Origin: Paracoccus indicus
GTDB lineage: Bacteria; Pseudomonadota; Alphaproteobacteria; Rhodobacterales; Rhodobacteraceae
Length of the DNA: 64,000 bases
Assembly (NCBI RefSeq): GCF_003056335.1
Contig: NZ_PYWA01000004.1
Location: 62,001-126,000, forward strand
Reading direction: 5' to 3'
The notes below the pieces were generated by a model that worked only from the letters and a program-made list of their open reading frames with translations, was not told where the DNA came from and made no database searches. The translations under genes were made by a program, and so were the position numbers. Of this stretch, positions 25,977 through 35,183 are shown piece by piece; the first letter of the stretch is position 1, and each line of letters starts with the position of its first letter.

Positions 25977-26935
25977 GCGGCCAGTCCCCCATCTTGACGG
26001 TCACGCTGAACCCGGCGCTGGACCTGACCACCGCCGCCGATCACATCGGCCCCGACCGCAAGCTGCGTTGCGACAAGCCCGCGACCTTTCCCGGCGGCGG
26101 CGGCATCAACGTCAGCCGCGCGATCAAGCTGATCGGCGGGCAGTCCACCGCCATCGTGGCACTTGGTGGCGCGACCGGCACCCGCATGTCCGAGATGCTG
26201 AAGACCTCGGGGCTGGAGGTGCTGCGCATGACCGCGCCGGGTGAAACGCGCCAGTCGCTGGCCGTGACCGACCGTGCCACCGGGGGACAGTTCCGCTTCG
26301 TGATGCCCGGGCCGGAATGGCACATGACCCATGTCTCGGCCGCGATGACCGCCATTGCCGAGGCCGCCCGCGCCGGCGGTTGGGTCGTGGTGTCGGGATC
26401 GAACCCGCCCGGCGTCGCGGCGGGCTTCGAACAGATGCTGACGGTGCGCCTGAAGGACGGGCGCGCCCGCCTGATGGTCGATGCCGAGGGCGAGGCTCTG
26501 CGTGCCCTTGCCGGATCCTCCAGCCCTGTGGACGTCCTGCGCATGGACAGCCGCGAGGCCGAGGCCCTATGCGGTCGCCCCCTGCCCCTGCGAGAGGACA
26601 GCGCCGCTTTCGCCGCCGATCTTGTCCGGAACGGCGCGGCCCATGCCGTCGTCGTGGCACGCGGTGCCGATGGATCGGTCGTCGCCACAAGCGAGGGTGC
26701 TTGGCATGCCGCCGCCGCCCCCGTCGATGTCGTCAGCACGGTGGGCGCAGGCGACAGCTTCGTCGCGGGCTTCGTGCTGGCGCTGGCCCGCGATTGGCCC
26801 ATCTCCGAGGCCTTGGCCCTCGGCACCGCCGCAGCATCGGCCGCCGTGATGACCCCCGCCACCGAATTGTGCCGCCCCGAGGATGTCCGCCACTTCTATT
26901 CGCAACGTGACATCACCAAGCTGGCAATCGGCTGA
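25973..26935 (+). CDS. pfkB: PfkB-type phosphofructokinase
   Basis: Ribokinase-family sugar-phosphate kinase (320 aa) resembling E. coli PfkB throughout. It begins LTVTLNPALDLTTAADHI, and PGGGGINVSRAI at ~40-51 binds the sugar. QFRFVMPGPEW follows, then the C-terminal anion hole and catalytic Asp in TVGAGDSFVAGF. It phosphorylates fructose 6-phosphate or 1-phosphate; tagatose 6-phosphate is another possibility in the family. The ATG at 25973 overlaps the preceding stop by 4 bases. Confidence 0.88.
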   Translation: MSGQSPILTVTLNPALDLTTAADHIGPDRKLRCDKPATFPGGGGINVSRAIKLIGGQSTAIVALGGATGTRMSEMLKTSGLEVLRMTAPGETRQSLAVTDRATGGQFRFVMPGPEWHMTHVSAAMTAIAEAARAGGWVVVSGSNPPGVAAGFEQMLTVRLKDGRARLMVDAEGEALRALAGSSSPVDVLRMDSREAEALCGRPLPLREDSAAFAADLVRNGAAHAVVVARGADGSVVATSEGAWHAAAAPVDVVSTVGAGDSFVAGFVLALARDWPISEALALGTAAASAAVMTPATELCRPEDVRHFYSQRDITKLAIG

Positions 26936-26944
26936 CGCACCAAC

Positions 26945-26970
26945 AAAAAAGGTCGCCCCGAGGGACGACC
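26945..26970 (-). terminator. Terminator for the DUF6280-like gene
   Basis: GGTCG/CGACC stem with an inner CC/GG extension (26951-26970), followed on the minus strand by TTTTTT (26945-26950). It sits 25 bases past the minus-strand gene. Confidence 0.8.
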
Positions 26971-26995
26971 CAGAAATCGTGATGCGACAGCGTGA

Positions 26996-27322
26996 TCAGG
27001 CGGCTTCGGCCTCTTCGGCCTCGGCAGCCATGCGGCGTTCGCTTTCCTCGCGCGACAACGCGACCGAGGTGCGGACACCTTTCGACACGAATTCCATAAG
27101 ACCCTTCACGACGCGTTCGTTGGGGTCGATGCCGGCGCAGGACAGAACTTCGCGGCCGTCGCGCGAACGTGCCCAACGGGCGATCTGTTCGGGACCATTG
27201 CCATATTTCTTGTCATCGGCGATGGCATCATCAAGGGCAGCCAGAACAACGGCTGCAAACAGCTTGCGGGCCCGCTGGCCCTGTTCAAAATTGAAGGCCG
27301 AGCCGTCAACAAAATCGCGCAT
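26996..27322 (-). CDS. DUF6280-like conserved small protein
   Basis: A 108-residue hydrophilic, mostly helical protein ending in an Ala/Glu-rich tail. The sequence (MRDFVDGSAFNFEQGQRARK, then KKYGNGPEQIARWARSRDG) matches my memory of a very conserved protein found across Rhodobacterales and named DUF6280. Function is unknown. It has no cysteines of note beyond one, no signal peptide and no membrane segment. A hairpin-forming leader (27344-27366) precedes it, and a strong terminator follows, so it is its own unit. Confidence 0.85.
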   Translation of the reverse strand: MRDFVDGSAFNFEQGQRARKLFAAVVLAALDDAIADDKKYGNGPEQIARWARSRDGREVLSCAGIDPNERVVKGLMEFVSKGVRTSVALSREESERRMAAEAEEAEAA

Positions 27323-27343
27323 CTCGTTTCGTCCATCTCTTGC

Positions 27344-27366
27344 GGCTCTGATTAGGCAACAGAGCC
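27344..27366 (-). promoter_or_regulatory. Leader hairpin of the DUF6280-like gene
   Basis: Perfect 7-bp arms GGCTCTG/CAGAGCC with a 9-base loop, 22 bases upstream of the start codon on the minus strand. It could be an operator or an mRNA structure affecting translation. Confidence 0.35.
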
Positions 27367-27589
27367 TTGGGGGAAAACTTGGCGCTTTCCCAGTTTCTTG
27401 AAATCCGTTTCTCCGACGGTGACGCCTGCCTTAGACCTTCAGCCCGCCGATTCGGTATCCCTTGGATCGCATGTCTGCCATGTCCTTAGCGCATGACGCC
27501 CAAAATGCGGGAATTTTTACCCTTGTTTCGTCACGTCAGCGATTCAGTGCCGCAGATCGCGCCTTGACAACGCGGCAGATCCGTTCTGG

Positions 27590-27618
27590 TTGCCTCATCC
27601 GTTCTGCCTCGATATAGG
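27590..27618 (+). promoter_or_regulatory. Candidate efp promoter
   Basis: TTGCCT (27590-27595), 17-base spacer, TATAGG (27613-27618); four of six matches at each box. It would give a leader of about 55-60 bases before the efp ATG. Predicted by eye only. Confidence 0.4.
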
Positions 27619-27682
27619 GGCAGCATCATGCCGTTCAACACGCGGACGGCCGGAATTTTCCGCAAACACGCAAGAGCATCCC

Positions 27683-28246
27683 ATGCCCAAAATCAACGGC
27701 AATGAAATTCGTCCCGGCAACGTGCTGGAACATGATGGTGGCCTGTGGGGCGCCGTGAAGGTCAACCACGTCAAGCCCGGCAAGGGCGGCGCCTTCGCCC
27801 AGGTCGAGATGAAGAACCTGCGCGACGGCCGCAAGCTGAACGAACGCTTCCGCAGCGAAGACAAGGTCGAGCGCGTGCGCCTGGACCAGAAGGACCAGCA
27901 GTTCCTCTACGAGGCCGACGGCAAGCTGGTCTTCATGGACAACGAGACCTTCGAGCAGACCGAGCTGGACGCCGACCTGCTGGGCGACCGCCGCCCCTTC
28001 CTGCAGGACGGCATGATCGCCACGATCGAATACTATGGCGAGGAAGCCCTCTCGGTCTCGATCCCGCAGAAGGTCACCTGCACGGTCGCGGAAACCGAGC
28101 CGGTCGTGAAGGGCCAGACGGCTGCCAACAGCTACAAGCCCGCGACCTTGGACAACGGCGTCCGCATCATGATCCCGCCCTTCGTGGGCGAGGGCGAAGC
28201 CATCGTCGTCAACACCGAGGCCTTCGAATACAGCGAACGCGCCTGA
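27683..28246 (+). CDS. efp: Translation elongation factor P
   Basis: EF-P rescues ribosomes stalled at consecutive prolines (187 aa, typical). Three beta-barrel domains are expected. The KOW-like N-terminal domain carries the tip lysine Lys34 in KPGKGGAF, the residue modified in E. coli-type [16 protein letters not shown] and the terminal [17 protein letters not shown] are strongly conserved. The ATG at 27683 gives the family start [13 protein letters not shown] terminator hairpin follows. The EpmA/EpmB modification genes are not in the window. Confidence 0.97.
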   Translation: MPKINGNEIRPGNVLEHDGGLWGAVKVNHVKPGKGGAFAQVEMKNLRDGRKLNERFRSEDKVERVRLDQKDQQFLYEADGKLVFMDNETFEQTELDADLLGDRRPFLQDGMIATIEYYGEEALSVSIPQKVTCTVAETEPVVKGQTAANSYKPATLDNGVRIMIPPFVGEGEAIVVNTEAFEYSERA

Positions 28247-28266
28247 TCCGCGCCCGATGACATCGT

Positions 28267-28297
28267 AAAGGGGCCGTGCCGTCGCGCACGGCCCTTT
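28267..28297. terminator. Bidirectional terminator between efp and pdxY
   Basis: Nine-bp stem GGGCCGTGC/GCACGGCCC (28271-28279 with 28286-28294) flanked by AAAG and TTT, so it can serve both convergent genes. It lies 25 bases past efp. Confidence 0.75.
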
Positions 28298-28312
28298 CAC
28301 GTTTCAGGTTGC

Positions 28313-29164
28313 TTACACCAAGGCTTCGGCCCTGACGCTGCGGGTCGGCGCGACCAGTTCATCCTGCGCCGCGATCAGGCGGATCTCGCGGCTGCCCATG
28401 CGGGCGGTGTCCGACAGGACGCCATGCACCGCGGCACCGGCGCGTTCCAGGGCCAATGCCGCATCGCCGTCGCGAAGCAGATGGACGAAGAATAGCGCCG
28501 CGACCAGATCGCCCGTTCCGTTGACGTTCAGATCCAGCCGGGGGCTGCGCAGGCGCCATTGCCCCTGCGCCGTGCTGGCCACCATGTCGATGCAATCGGC
28601 GGGCGTGTCCTCCAGCATGACCGAGGTCGCCAGAACGACCCGCGGCCCCATGCCATGCAGCTTGGTCAAGGCCCCCTTCAGGGCGGCGATGTCATGGATC
28701 TTGGCATCGGTCAGATACTCCAGCTCGAAATGGTTGGGGGTGACGATATCGGCGGCGGGGACGGCGACGTCGCGCATGAACTCGGGGATGCCGGGGCGCA
28801 CGAAGATGCCGCGTCCCACATCGCCGATCACCGGGTCGCAGCACCACATCGCATCCGGATTGGCCGCCCGGACCGCCCGCGCCGCGCCAAGAACCGCATT
28901 GCCGATGTCCGACGACCCCATGTAGCCCGACAGGATGCCGTCGCAGCTGCCCAGCACGCCCCGGTCCGCGATGCCCGCCACGATCTCCTCGACCGCGGGG
29001 CCGTCAAAGACGCGGCCCTTCCAGTCGCCGTAACCGGTATGGTTGGAAAACTGGACGGTATGGACGGGCCAGACCTCGACTCCAAGGCGCTGCATCGCAA
29101 AGGCCGCGGCTGAATTTCCAACATGCCCATAGGCCACATGCGACTGGATGGAGAGGATGTTCAT
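28313..29164 (-). CDS. pdxY: Pyridoxal kinase
   Basis: Phosphorylates pyridoxal in the vitamin B6 salvage pathway (283 aa). The sequence begins ILSIQSHVAYGHVGNSAAAF and has VQFSNHTGYGDWKG, both typical of PdxY/PdxK. The ribokinase-type GTGD motif (NGTGDLVAALFF) supplies the catalytic Asp. Length and overall similarity favour PdxY over PdxK. It is cytoplasmic and is a single-gene unit convergent with efp. Confidence 0.93.
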   Translation of the reverse strand: MNILSIQSHVAYGHVGNSAAAFAMQRLGVEVWPVHTVQFSNHTGYGDWKGRVFDGPAVEEIVAGIADRGVLGSCDGILSGYMGSSDIGNAVLGAARAVRAANPDAMWCCDPVIGDVGRGIFVRPGIPEFMRDVAVPAADIVTPNHFELEYLTDAKIHDIAALKGALTKLHGMGPRVVLATSVMLEDTPADCIDMVASTAQGQWRLRSPRLDLNVNGTGDLVAALFFVHLLRDGDAALALERAGAAVHGVLSDTARMGSREIRLIAAQDELVAPTRSVRAEALV

Positions 29165-29256
29165 GGGGCCCCCGCTGAAACGCTTGCCGGTTCGGACGGT
29201 CTTTCGATAAGCCCTTGGAAGGGGATTGGAAAGCGCCCCGCCAGAGAGGATATCCC

Positions 29257-29622
29257 ATGCAGCATTACCTGAACCTTCTGGGCCGCATCCTGATCGCCCT
29301 GCTGTTCCTTGGCGGGGCCGCGCAGAAGTTCACCGACCCCGGCCAGGTCGAACGCATGATCGCCAGCATCGGCCTGCCCGCCGATCTGGTCTGGCCGGTG
29401 GCGGTCTTCAACCTGGTCGCGGGGCTGGCGCTGATCTTCGGGCCTTGGGTGCGGGGCTGGGCGCTGGTGCTGGCACTCTATTGCATCGGGACCAGCTGGT
29501 TTCACTGGCAGTTGCGGGCGGACCCCTGGCAGGTGACGATCGTCGTCAAGAATTGGGCCATCGCCGGGGGCCTGCTGATCTTGGCGGCGCAGGGGCCGGG
29601 CAAACGCGTGCGCTGGCGCTAG
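29257..29622 (+). CDS. DoxX-family membrane protein
   Basis: A 121-residue integral membrane protein with four predicted helices (residues ~5-22, 46-63, 67-85 and 100-114), as in the DoxX family. GRILIALLFLGGAAQKF is the typical first helix, and the WFHWQLRADP loop is also family-like. Members have been linked to redox balance, but the role here is unknown. The start at 29257 follows AGAGGA. Its TAG stop is read from CTAG at 29619-29622, shared with the convergent dinB stop. Confidence 0.85.
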   Translation: MQHYLNLLGRILIALLFLGGAAQKFTDPGQVERMIASIGLPADLVWPVAVFNLVAGLALIFGPWVRGWALVLALYCIGTSWFHWQLRADPWQVTIVVKNWAIAGGLLILAAQGPGKRVRWR

Positions 29623-30722
29623 TCAAACAGGCTCAGTTGCCCGTCGTCGGGTTCGGCATCGAAGCCAGAAAGCGTGATCCCCAGCAGCCGCACCCCGCGC
29701 GGGTCGGGCAGCACCCCCGCCGCCAGATCCCGCGCCACGGCCAGCATCTGGTCGCGGGTCGCCACCGCCGACCCCTTGCTGCGGGCGCGGGTGATCTGCT
29801 GGAAATCGCTGAACTTGACCTTCAGCGTCACAGTCCGGCCCTGCAGGCGGTGTTTCGACACATGCGTCCAGACCTTCTCGGCCAGGGGGGCCAGCGCATC
29901 CGACGCGGCCTCCAGCGTCATCAGGTCGGCCGAGAAGGTGTTCTCCGCCCCCACCGACTTGCGGATGCGGTCGGGGCTGACCCGCCGGTAATCCACCCCA
30001 CGAGAGATGTTCCAGTAATAGCGACCCGATTTGCCGAAGCGCCGGGTCAGGAAGTCCAGATCCTGCGCGCGCAGATCGGCGCCGGTGTGGATGCCCATGG
30101 CCTGCATCTTGGCGACAGTCGCCGGGCCGATGCCGTGAAATTTTCCCACCGGCAAGGACAGCACGAAGTCCGGCCCCTTGTCGGGCGTGATCACGCAAAG
30201 CCCGTCCGGCTTGTTCTGATCGGAGGCCAGCTTGGCCAGGAACTTGTTGTAGCTAACGCCGGCGCTGGCGGTCAGGTCGGTCACGGCCTTGATGCGGGCG
30301 CGGATGGCCTTGGCGACCTGCGTGGCGGTCTGGCCGGGGGCCAGGTGGTCGGTGACGTCCAGATAGGCCTCGTCCAGCGACAGGGGCTCGATCAGGGGGG
30401 TGTGTTCGGCGAAGATCTCGCGGATCTGCTGGCTGACGGCGCGATAGACCTCGAAGCGGTGGCGCACGAAGATCAGGTCGGGGCAGAGCCGCGCCGCCGT
30501 GACCGAGGGCATGGCCGAGCGGACGCCGAAGACCCGCGCCTCGTAGCTGGCGGCGGCGACGACGCCGCGGGCCGCCGATCCGCCGACGGCCACGGGCTTG
30601 CCGCGCAATTCGGGAAAGTCCCGCTGTTCGACCGAGGCGAAGAAGGCATCCATGTCGATATGGATGATCTTGCGCAGCGGCGGGGCTGCACCGTCAGGGG
30701 GCGTTGCCGCCCCGCCGCTCAT
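29619..30722 (-). CDS. dinB: DNA polymerase IV (Y family)
   Basis: Translesion DNA polymerase (367 aa). Catalytic acids are Asp23 and Asp25 in IHIDMDAFFASVE, and Asp117-Glu118 in SLDEAYLD. ASYEARVFGVRSAMP and the thumb helix-hairpin-helix region (GIGPATVAKMQAMGI) are present. The protein ends in QLSLFD, the standard sliding-clamp binding peptide. A proline/alanine-rich stretch of about 17 residues precedes the polymerase domain. The stop shares CTAG with the DoxX gene, and the start overlaps the ygfZ stop by 4 bases. I see no obvious LexA-type box, and the gene is transcribed behind the ABC exporter and ygfZ. Confidence 0.95.
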   Translation of the reverse strand: MSGGAATPPDGAAPPLRKIIHIDMDAFFASVEQRDFPELRGKPVAVGGSAARGVVAAASYEARVFGVRSAMPSVTAARLCPDLIFVRHRFEVYRAVSQQIREIFAEHTPLIEPLSLDEAYLDVTDHLAPGQTATQVAKAIRARIKAVTDLTASAGVSYNKFLAKLASDQNKPDGLCVITPDKGPDFVLSLPVGKFHGIGPATVAKMQAMGIHTGADLRAQDLDFLTRRFGKSGRYYWNISRGVDYRRVSPDRIRKSVGAENTFSADLMTLEAASDALAPLAEKVWTHVSKHRLQGRTVTLKVKFSDFQQITRARSKGSAVATRDQMLAVARDLAAGVLPDPRGVRLLGITLSGFDAEPDDGQLSLFD

Positions 30723-31450
30723 TCAGGGAACAGCCGCGCGTCTGCGGCCTGCATGGCATCGGTCACGCGGTCGTGGCGGACATGGGCGATGGCCCCGCCA
30801 CCCGATTGCGTGAACAGCGTGCCGACATCCTTGCCGTCCGCGGTGATGGCGGTGCCCACGGGGGCCTGCCCCTCGATCCGTAGGGTCTTCAGGCCTTTGC
30901 GCAGTTCGGTCTTGTGCTTCATGCGGGCGGTGACCTCTTGCCCGACATAGCAGCCCTTGCGGAAGTCAACGCCGTTCAGACGCTCGAACCCGGTTTCAAG
31001 GATGAAGGTCTCGTTCGGGATCAGCTCGATCAGCGTCTCGGGGATCAGATGGGCTACGCGGATGGCGTCCCAATCGGTGCCGTCATCTGCGGGCAGATCG
31101 GCGGGCGCGCCATAGAGCCGCCAGCCAAGCGCATCATGGCGCGGATCGGGGATGGCGCCATCGGGGGCGGGTCCGGTGCCACGGGCCACGGCCAGATCGG
31201 TCACTTCCAGGTCGACCTTGCTGCGCAGCTTGTACATGGTCAGCCGCCGCAGCAGGTCGTCGGCCAGCCCCGCATCCACGTCGATCAGCAGCGCATCGCC
31301 ATCGGGAACAATCAGGAAATCGGCCAGATACTTGCCCTGCGGCGTTAGCATGGCCGCCCAGCAGGGGGCGCGGGTGACGTCGTTGGTGACAAGCCCCTGC
31401 AGGAAGGCGGTGCTGTCGGCGCCGGTCACGCGGATGATCTTGCGGGTCAT
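30719..31450 (-). CDS. ygfZ: YgfZ/GcvT-family folate-binding iron-sulphur protein factor
   Basis: A folate-dependent protein that supports Fe-S cluster assembly or repair in E. coli (243 aa). The family signature is KGCYVGQEVTARMKH, with the conserved cysteine in KGCYxGQE. The N terminus IIRVTGADSTAFLQGLVTND is also typical. It overlaps both neighbours by 4 bases (the ABC exporter upstream and dinB downstream), so the three genes form one coupled unit. Confidence 0.92.
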   Translation of the reverse strand: MTRKIIRVTGADSTAFLQGLVTNDVTRAPCWAAMLTPQGKYLADFLIVPDGDALLIDVDAGLADDLLRRLTMYKLRSKVDLEVTDLAVARGTGPAPDGAIPDPRHDALGWRLYGAPADLPADDGTDWDAIRVAHLIPETLIELIPNETFILETGFERLNGVDFRKGCYVGQEVTARMKHKTELRKGLKTLRIEGQAPVGTAITADGKDVGTLFTQSGGGAIAHVRHDRVTDAMQAADARLFPE

Positions 31451-33270
31451 TCCTGGTCTCCGAATTGAAGGGCAACAAGGCGGGCATAGGCACCGCCCTT
31501 GGCCATCAACTGGTCATGGCTGCCCTGTTCGACAACCCTGCCCGCATCCATCACCACGATCTTATCGGCATCCCGGACGGTCGACAGTCGGTGTGCGATG
31601 ACCAGCGTGGTGCGGCCCTTGGACAGGCTGTCCAAGGCCTGCTGGACCATGCGTTCGCTGGCCGTGTCCAGGGCGCTTGTCGCCTCGTCCAGCAGCAGGA
31701 TGGGCGCGTCACGCAACAGGGCGCGGGCAATGGCCACGCGCTGACGCTGGCCGCCCGACAGGGATGATCCGCGCGGACCCGCCGCGCTGTCCAAGCTGCG
31801 CTGATCGTCCAGGAAGTTGCTGACATAGGCGGCATCCAGCGCCTTCTGCAGATCCTCCTCCGAGGCGTTGGGACGCCCCATCAGCACGTTGTCGCGCAGG
31901 CTTTCGTCGAATAGCGCCGATTCCTGCGCCACGGTCGAATACTGGTCGCGCAGCAGCCCAAGGTCGTATTCAGTAACCGGAACGCCGCCCAGCAGCACCC
32001 GGCCCCGGTCGGCATCGACCATCCGCGTCAGCAGGTTGAAGACGGTGGATTTCCCCGCCCCCGAAGGTCCGACCAAGGCGGTCGTCTGGCCTTCCTCGGC
32101 GACCAGCGACAGCCCCTGCAGCACCGGCTGGCCGTCATAGGACAGCCAGACGTCGTCCAGCTCGATCCGGGTGCTGTCGGGTGCATACTTGCGCGGACCG
32201 GAGACGACCGTCGGCTGCGTGTCGAAGACCTGATAGATGCGCTCAAGGCTGGCGGCGGCGGTCTGCCATGTGCCGGCCAGACCGCCAAGGCGGCGCATGG
32301 GCTGGAAGGCCAGCGCAAGGGCGGTGAAGAAGGCCATGAAGTCGCCGACGCTGCGGTCGCCCTCCATCACCTCATTGCCGCCAAGTGCCAGCACGGCGAC
32401 GAAGCCGATGCCCGTGACGATGTCGGTCAGCGCCGGGATCACGCTGGAGGTCGCGGCGACCTTGGTCTCGGCCCGCCGGATGCGGCCGACGATGCTGGCG
32501 AAACGCGCGGTCTGATCGGCCTCGGCCCGGTTCAGGCGGATCGAGGCGATGCCGTGCAGCACCTCGTCCAGGCGGGTGGCGCGCAGGCTGGCATTGGCGC
32601 GGTTCTGGCGGACCTTGCGGCGGATGTATCGCTGGACCAGTGCTGCGGGCATGATCAGGATCGGCGCGCCGATCAGCGCGCCAAGCGTCCAGACCGGGTC
32701 GATGGACATCGCCACCCCGAACAGCATGACCAGCGCGATGGCGTCGCGCGTCGCACCGGTGATCAGCGTGGCCCAGACCCCCTGCACGGCGATGGTGTCG
32801 CCCTGAATACGTTCGATCATGGCGCCGGGGGAATTGTCGCGGAAGAAGCGCTGGTCCAGCGTCAGGATATGGGCCAGCAGGTTCGTCTGCATCGCGGTCG
32901 AGACCGACAGCGACACCCGCGTCAGCAGGGCACGGCTGGCGATCAGCGTCACCGCCCGCAGCAGGAAGATGCCGAAGATGGCGCTGCCCACCCACCAGAT
33001 GGCGCCCGGTTCCTTGCCGATGAAGACCAGATCGAACAGCGGCTTCAGCATCCAGCTGATCAGCGCCAGCGTCGACCCTTCAAGCGTCATCAGCACGAAG
33101 GCCAGGATCATGCCCATCCGGTGGGGCCGCAGGTAACCGTCATAAAGCCGCCGCAGCAGGCCCGGAACCTTGCCGGGTGTCGGTGCGGGATCGCCCCTGT
33201 GCGAGGCTGCGATCAGGCGGGCGGGGCTGTCTTTGCGCGGGTCCACGGGTCTGGTCGGCCTTTCGGTCAC
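31447..33270 (-). CDS. ABC exporter, MsbA-like half-transporter
   Basis: Inner-membrane exporter with a fused permease (about six helices, residues ~50-330) and ATPase domain (607 aa). The nucleotide-binding part has Walker A GPSGAGKS, signature SLSGGQ and Walker B ILLLDEATSALD. The sequence resembles MsbA-type lipid or drug exporters; the substrate is uncertain. The start is a GTG at 33270 with no clear ribosome-binding site, so a nearby alternative is possible. It is the first gene of the unit with ygfZ and dinB. Confidence 0.9.
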   Translation of the reverse strand: MTERPTRPVDPRKDSPARLIAASHRGDPAPTPGKVPGLLRRLYDGYLRPHRMGMILAFVLMTLEGSTLALISWMLKPLFDLVFIGKEPGAIWWVGSAIFGIFLLRAVTLIASRALLTRVSLSVSTAMQTNLLAHILTLDQRFFRDNSPGAMIERIQGDTIAVQGVWATLITGATRDAIALVMLFGVAMSIDPVWTLGALIGAPILIMPAALVQRYIRRKVRQNRANASLRATRLDEVLHGIASIRLNRAEADQTARFASIVGRIRRAETKVAATSSVIPALTDIVTGIGFVAVLALGGNEVMEGDRSVGDFMAFFTALALAFQPMRRLGGLAGTWQTAAASLERIYQVFDTQPTVVSGPRKYAPDSTRIELDDVWLSYDGQPVLQGLSLVAEEGQTTALVGPSGAGKSTVFNLLTRMVDADRGRVLLGGVPVTEYDLGLLRDQYSTVAQESALFDESLRDNVLMGRPNASEEDLQKALDAAYVSNFLDDQRSLDSAAGPRGSSLSGGQRQRVAIARALLRDAPILLLDEATSALDTASERMVQQALDSLSKGRTTLVIAHRLSTVRDADKIVVMDAGRVVEQGSHDQLMAKGGAYARLVALQFGDQE

Positions 33271-33430
33271 GGGGTGGGCGGCCCGCCCCGGTCGGGCACG
33301 CCATGGCTCGCCCCTGCTTTACCGCGTTCCGCCATCCCCCCACAAGGCCAAGCCCATCCCCGGCCCGCGGCTGTTGACGATGGCAGGGCGTGGCCCTACC
33401 GATCACTGCATGATGTGAAGGATACCACAG

Positions 33431-34600
33431 ATGAGCCTTGCCCACGGTCACGACCTGATTGCCATTCCCGGCCCCTCGCCCGTTCCGGCCCGCGTGCTGA
33501 ATGCGGCGCATCGCGCCTCGCCCGACATCTATGGCGATGCTCTGGCGCAGGTGAACCGCGACGTCATGAGGCAGCTGAAGCGGCTGGCGGGCACCTCGCA
33601 GAACCTGGCGCCCTATATCGGCAACGGCCATGCGGGGTGGCAGGCGACGGCGGACAACCTGTTCGATCCGGGCAATCACGTGCTGGTCGTCACCTGCGGT
33701 CATTTCGGGCGGTCCTGGGCCGAGATGTTGACCCAGACCGGTATCCGGGTCGAGCGGTTGGACTTTGGCAACCTGCCCGCCGACCCCGACCGTCTGGCCG
33801 ACAGGTTGGCGCAGGACCGCGCGGGCAGCATCCGCGCCGTGCTGGTCTGCCAGACCGATACCGCCAGCGCGACCATGGCCGATATTCCGGCCATCAAGGC
33901 GGCGATGGGCGATCATCCGGCGCTGCTGGTGGTGGATGCCATCGCCTCGCTTGGGTGTGCGCCGATGAAGATGGACGAATGGGGCGTCGATGTGCTGATC
34001 GCGGCCAGCCAGAAGGGGATGATGTGCCTGCCAGGCACCGCCTTCGTCTGGTTTTCAGACCGCGCGGCCAAGGGTGGGCGCAAGGACGGCGCGTCGCCCT
34101 ATTGGGACTGGCAGCTGCGTGCCGATGCCGAGGCGCTGTGGCGCTTCTGGGGTGGCACGCCGCCGGTCCAGCAGGTCTTCGCGTTGCAGGAGGCGCTGAC
34201 CATGATCCTGGACGAGGAAGGGCTGGAGGCTGTCTGGACACGCCACGCCCGTCTGGCGCAGGTGGTCTGGGCTGCGGTCGATGCCTGGGGGATGCAGGGC
34301 GACATCGCGCTGCCGGTCAAGGCTCCGGCGGCGCGGGCGCTGTCGGTCACCGCGGTGCGGATGCCGCGCGCGGACGATCTGCGGGCATGGGTCACGCGTG
34401 AATGCGGCGTGACGCTTGGGGTGGGGCTGGGGGCGCAGGACCCTGCCAACGCGCTGCGCATCGCCCATATGGGGCATTGCAACGCCGCCATGATGATGGG
34501 CACGCTTGGCGCGATCGAGGCAGGCCTGACCGCGCTGGACATCCCCCATGGAAAAGGCGCGCTGGAGGCTGCGGCCACCAGCATCGCGCGGTCGGCCTAA
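33431..34600 (+). CDS. Class V aminotransferase (alanine-glyoxylate / serine-pyruvate type)
   Basis: PLP-dependent aminotransferase (389 aa). The N terminus IPGPSPVP and the GNGHAGWQA loop are typical of the alanine-glyoxylate/serine-glyoxylate group. The PLP lysine is Lys195 in ASQKGMMCLPG, preceded by VVDAIASLG with its conserved Asp. The likely reaction transfers an amino group to glyoxylate, making glycine; the exact donor is uncertain. A GAAGGA ribosome-binding site precedes the ATG. It stands alone, divergent from the exporter. Its TAA stop lies in CTAA, overlapping the convergent rsmD stop. Confidence 0.88.
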   Translation: MSLAHGHDLIAIPGPSPVPARVLNAAHRASPDIYGDALAQVNRDVMRQLKRLAGTSQNLAPYIGNGHAGWQATADNLFDPGNHVLVVTCGHFGRSWAEMLTQTGIRVERLDFGNLPADPDRLADRLAQDRAGSIRAVLVCQTDTASATMADIPAIKAAMGDHPALLVVDAIASLGCAPMKMDEWGVDVLIAASQKGMMCLPGTAFVWFSDRAAKGGRKDGASPYWDWQLRADAEALWRFWGGTPPVQQVFALQEALTMILDEEGLEAVWTRHARLAQVVWAAVDAWGMQGDIALPVKAPAARALSVTAVRMPRADDLRAWVTRECGVTLGVGLGAQDPANALRIAHMGHCNAAMMMGTLGAIEAGLTALDIPHGKGALEAAATSIARSA

Positions 34601-35166
34601 GCGCCCTCGGACCAGCGGGCCAGCGTGACGATCGTATCGCCATAGCTGCGCCGGTCCAGCAGCTTGGCGCGGATCGGCAGCAGGGGCGGGCGCGATTCCT
34701 CCCACACGATGGTGGCGCCGGGGGCGATCCAGTTGCCATCTGTGGCCGAGGCCAGAGCGGCCTCGCCCTTGCCCTGCGCATAGGGCGGGTCCAGCAGGAT
34801 CAACGAATAGGGCGCGCCGGGGTTCTGGCCGAGCTTGGTCGCGTCGCGGCGCCAGTGATCGCTTCGTCCTTCGGCGCGGGCGCGTTCGATGTTCTGGCGG
34901 ATCAGCGTGCGGGATTTGGCGCCGTCGTCAACGAAAGAGACATGGGCCGCGCCGCGCGACAATGCCTCGAGGCCCAAGGCGCCGGTGCCTGCAAAAAGGT
35001 CCAGCACCCGTGCGCCGGGGACGGGATTGCCGTGGCTGCCGTTGATCAGCAGGTTGAAGATGGATTCGCGCACCCGGTCGGTGGTCGGGCGCAGATGGGC
35101 GGCGGGATCGCCCGCGCCGATATCGACCAGCTTGAGACCGCGCATCGAGCCGCCGACGATCCTCAT
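34597..35166 (-). CDS. rsmD: 16S rRNA (guanine966-N2) methyltransferase RsmD
   Basis: SAM-dependent methyltransferase acting on 16S rRNA within the 30S subunit (189 aa). It shows the N-terminal MRIVGGSMRGLKL, the RPTTDRVRESIFN motif, SAM-binding DLFAGTGALG (~56-65) and the catalytic DPPY at 126-129. The ATG at 35166 is the family start. Its stop overlaps the convergent aminotransferase stop (CTAA at 34597-34600). It is downstream of the ferredoxin-reductase-like gene but separated from it by two GC-rich hairpins. Confidence 0.94.
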   Translation of the reverse strand: MRIVGGSMRGLKLVDIGAGDPAAHLRPTTDRVRESIFNLLINGSHGNPVPGARVLDLFAGTGALGLEALSRGAAHVSFVDDGAKSRTLIRQNIERARAEGRSDHWRRDATKLGQNPGAPYSLILLDPPYAQGKGEAALASATDGNWIAPGATIVWEESRPPLLPIRAKLLDRRSYGDTIVTLARWSEGA

Positions 35167-35183
35167 GATTGCGTCCCGCGACA

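Larger units (their letters stand above)
27323..27682. other. 360-base divergent intergenic region, DUF6280-like gene / efp
   Basis: No coding frame on either strand looks real. It contains the leader hairpin of the minus-strand gene, a perfect TTGACA at 27564-27569 without a matching -10 element, and a better-spaced promoter candidate at 27590-27618 for efp. Confidence 0.6.

Noticed and set aside
27564..27569. Perfect TTGACA as the efp promoter
   Set aside because: No acceptable -10 element at 16-18 bases; the pair at 27590-27618 is better balanced.
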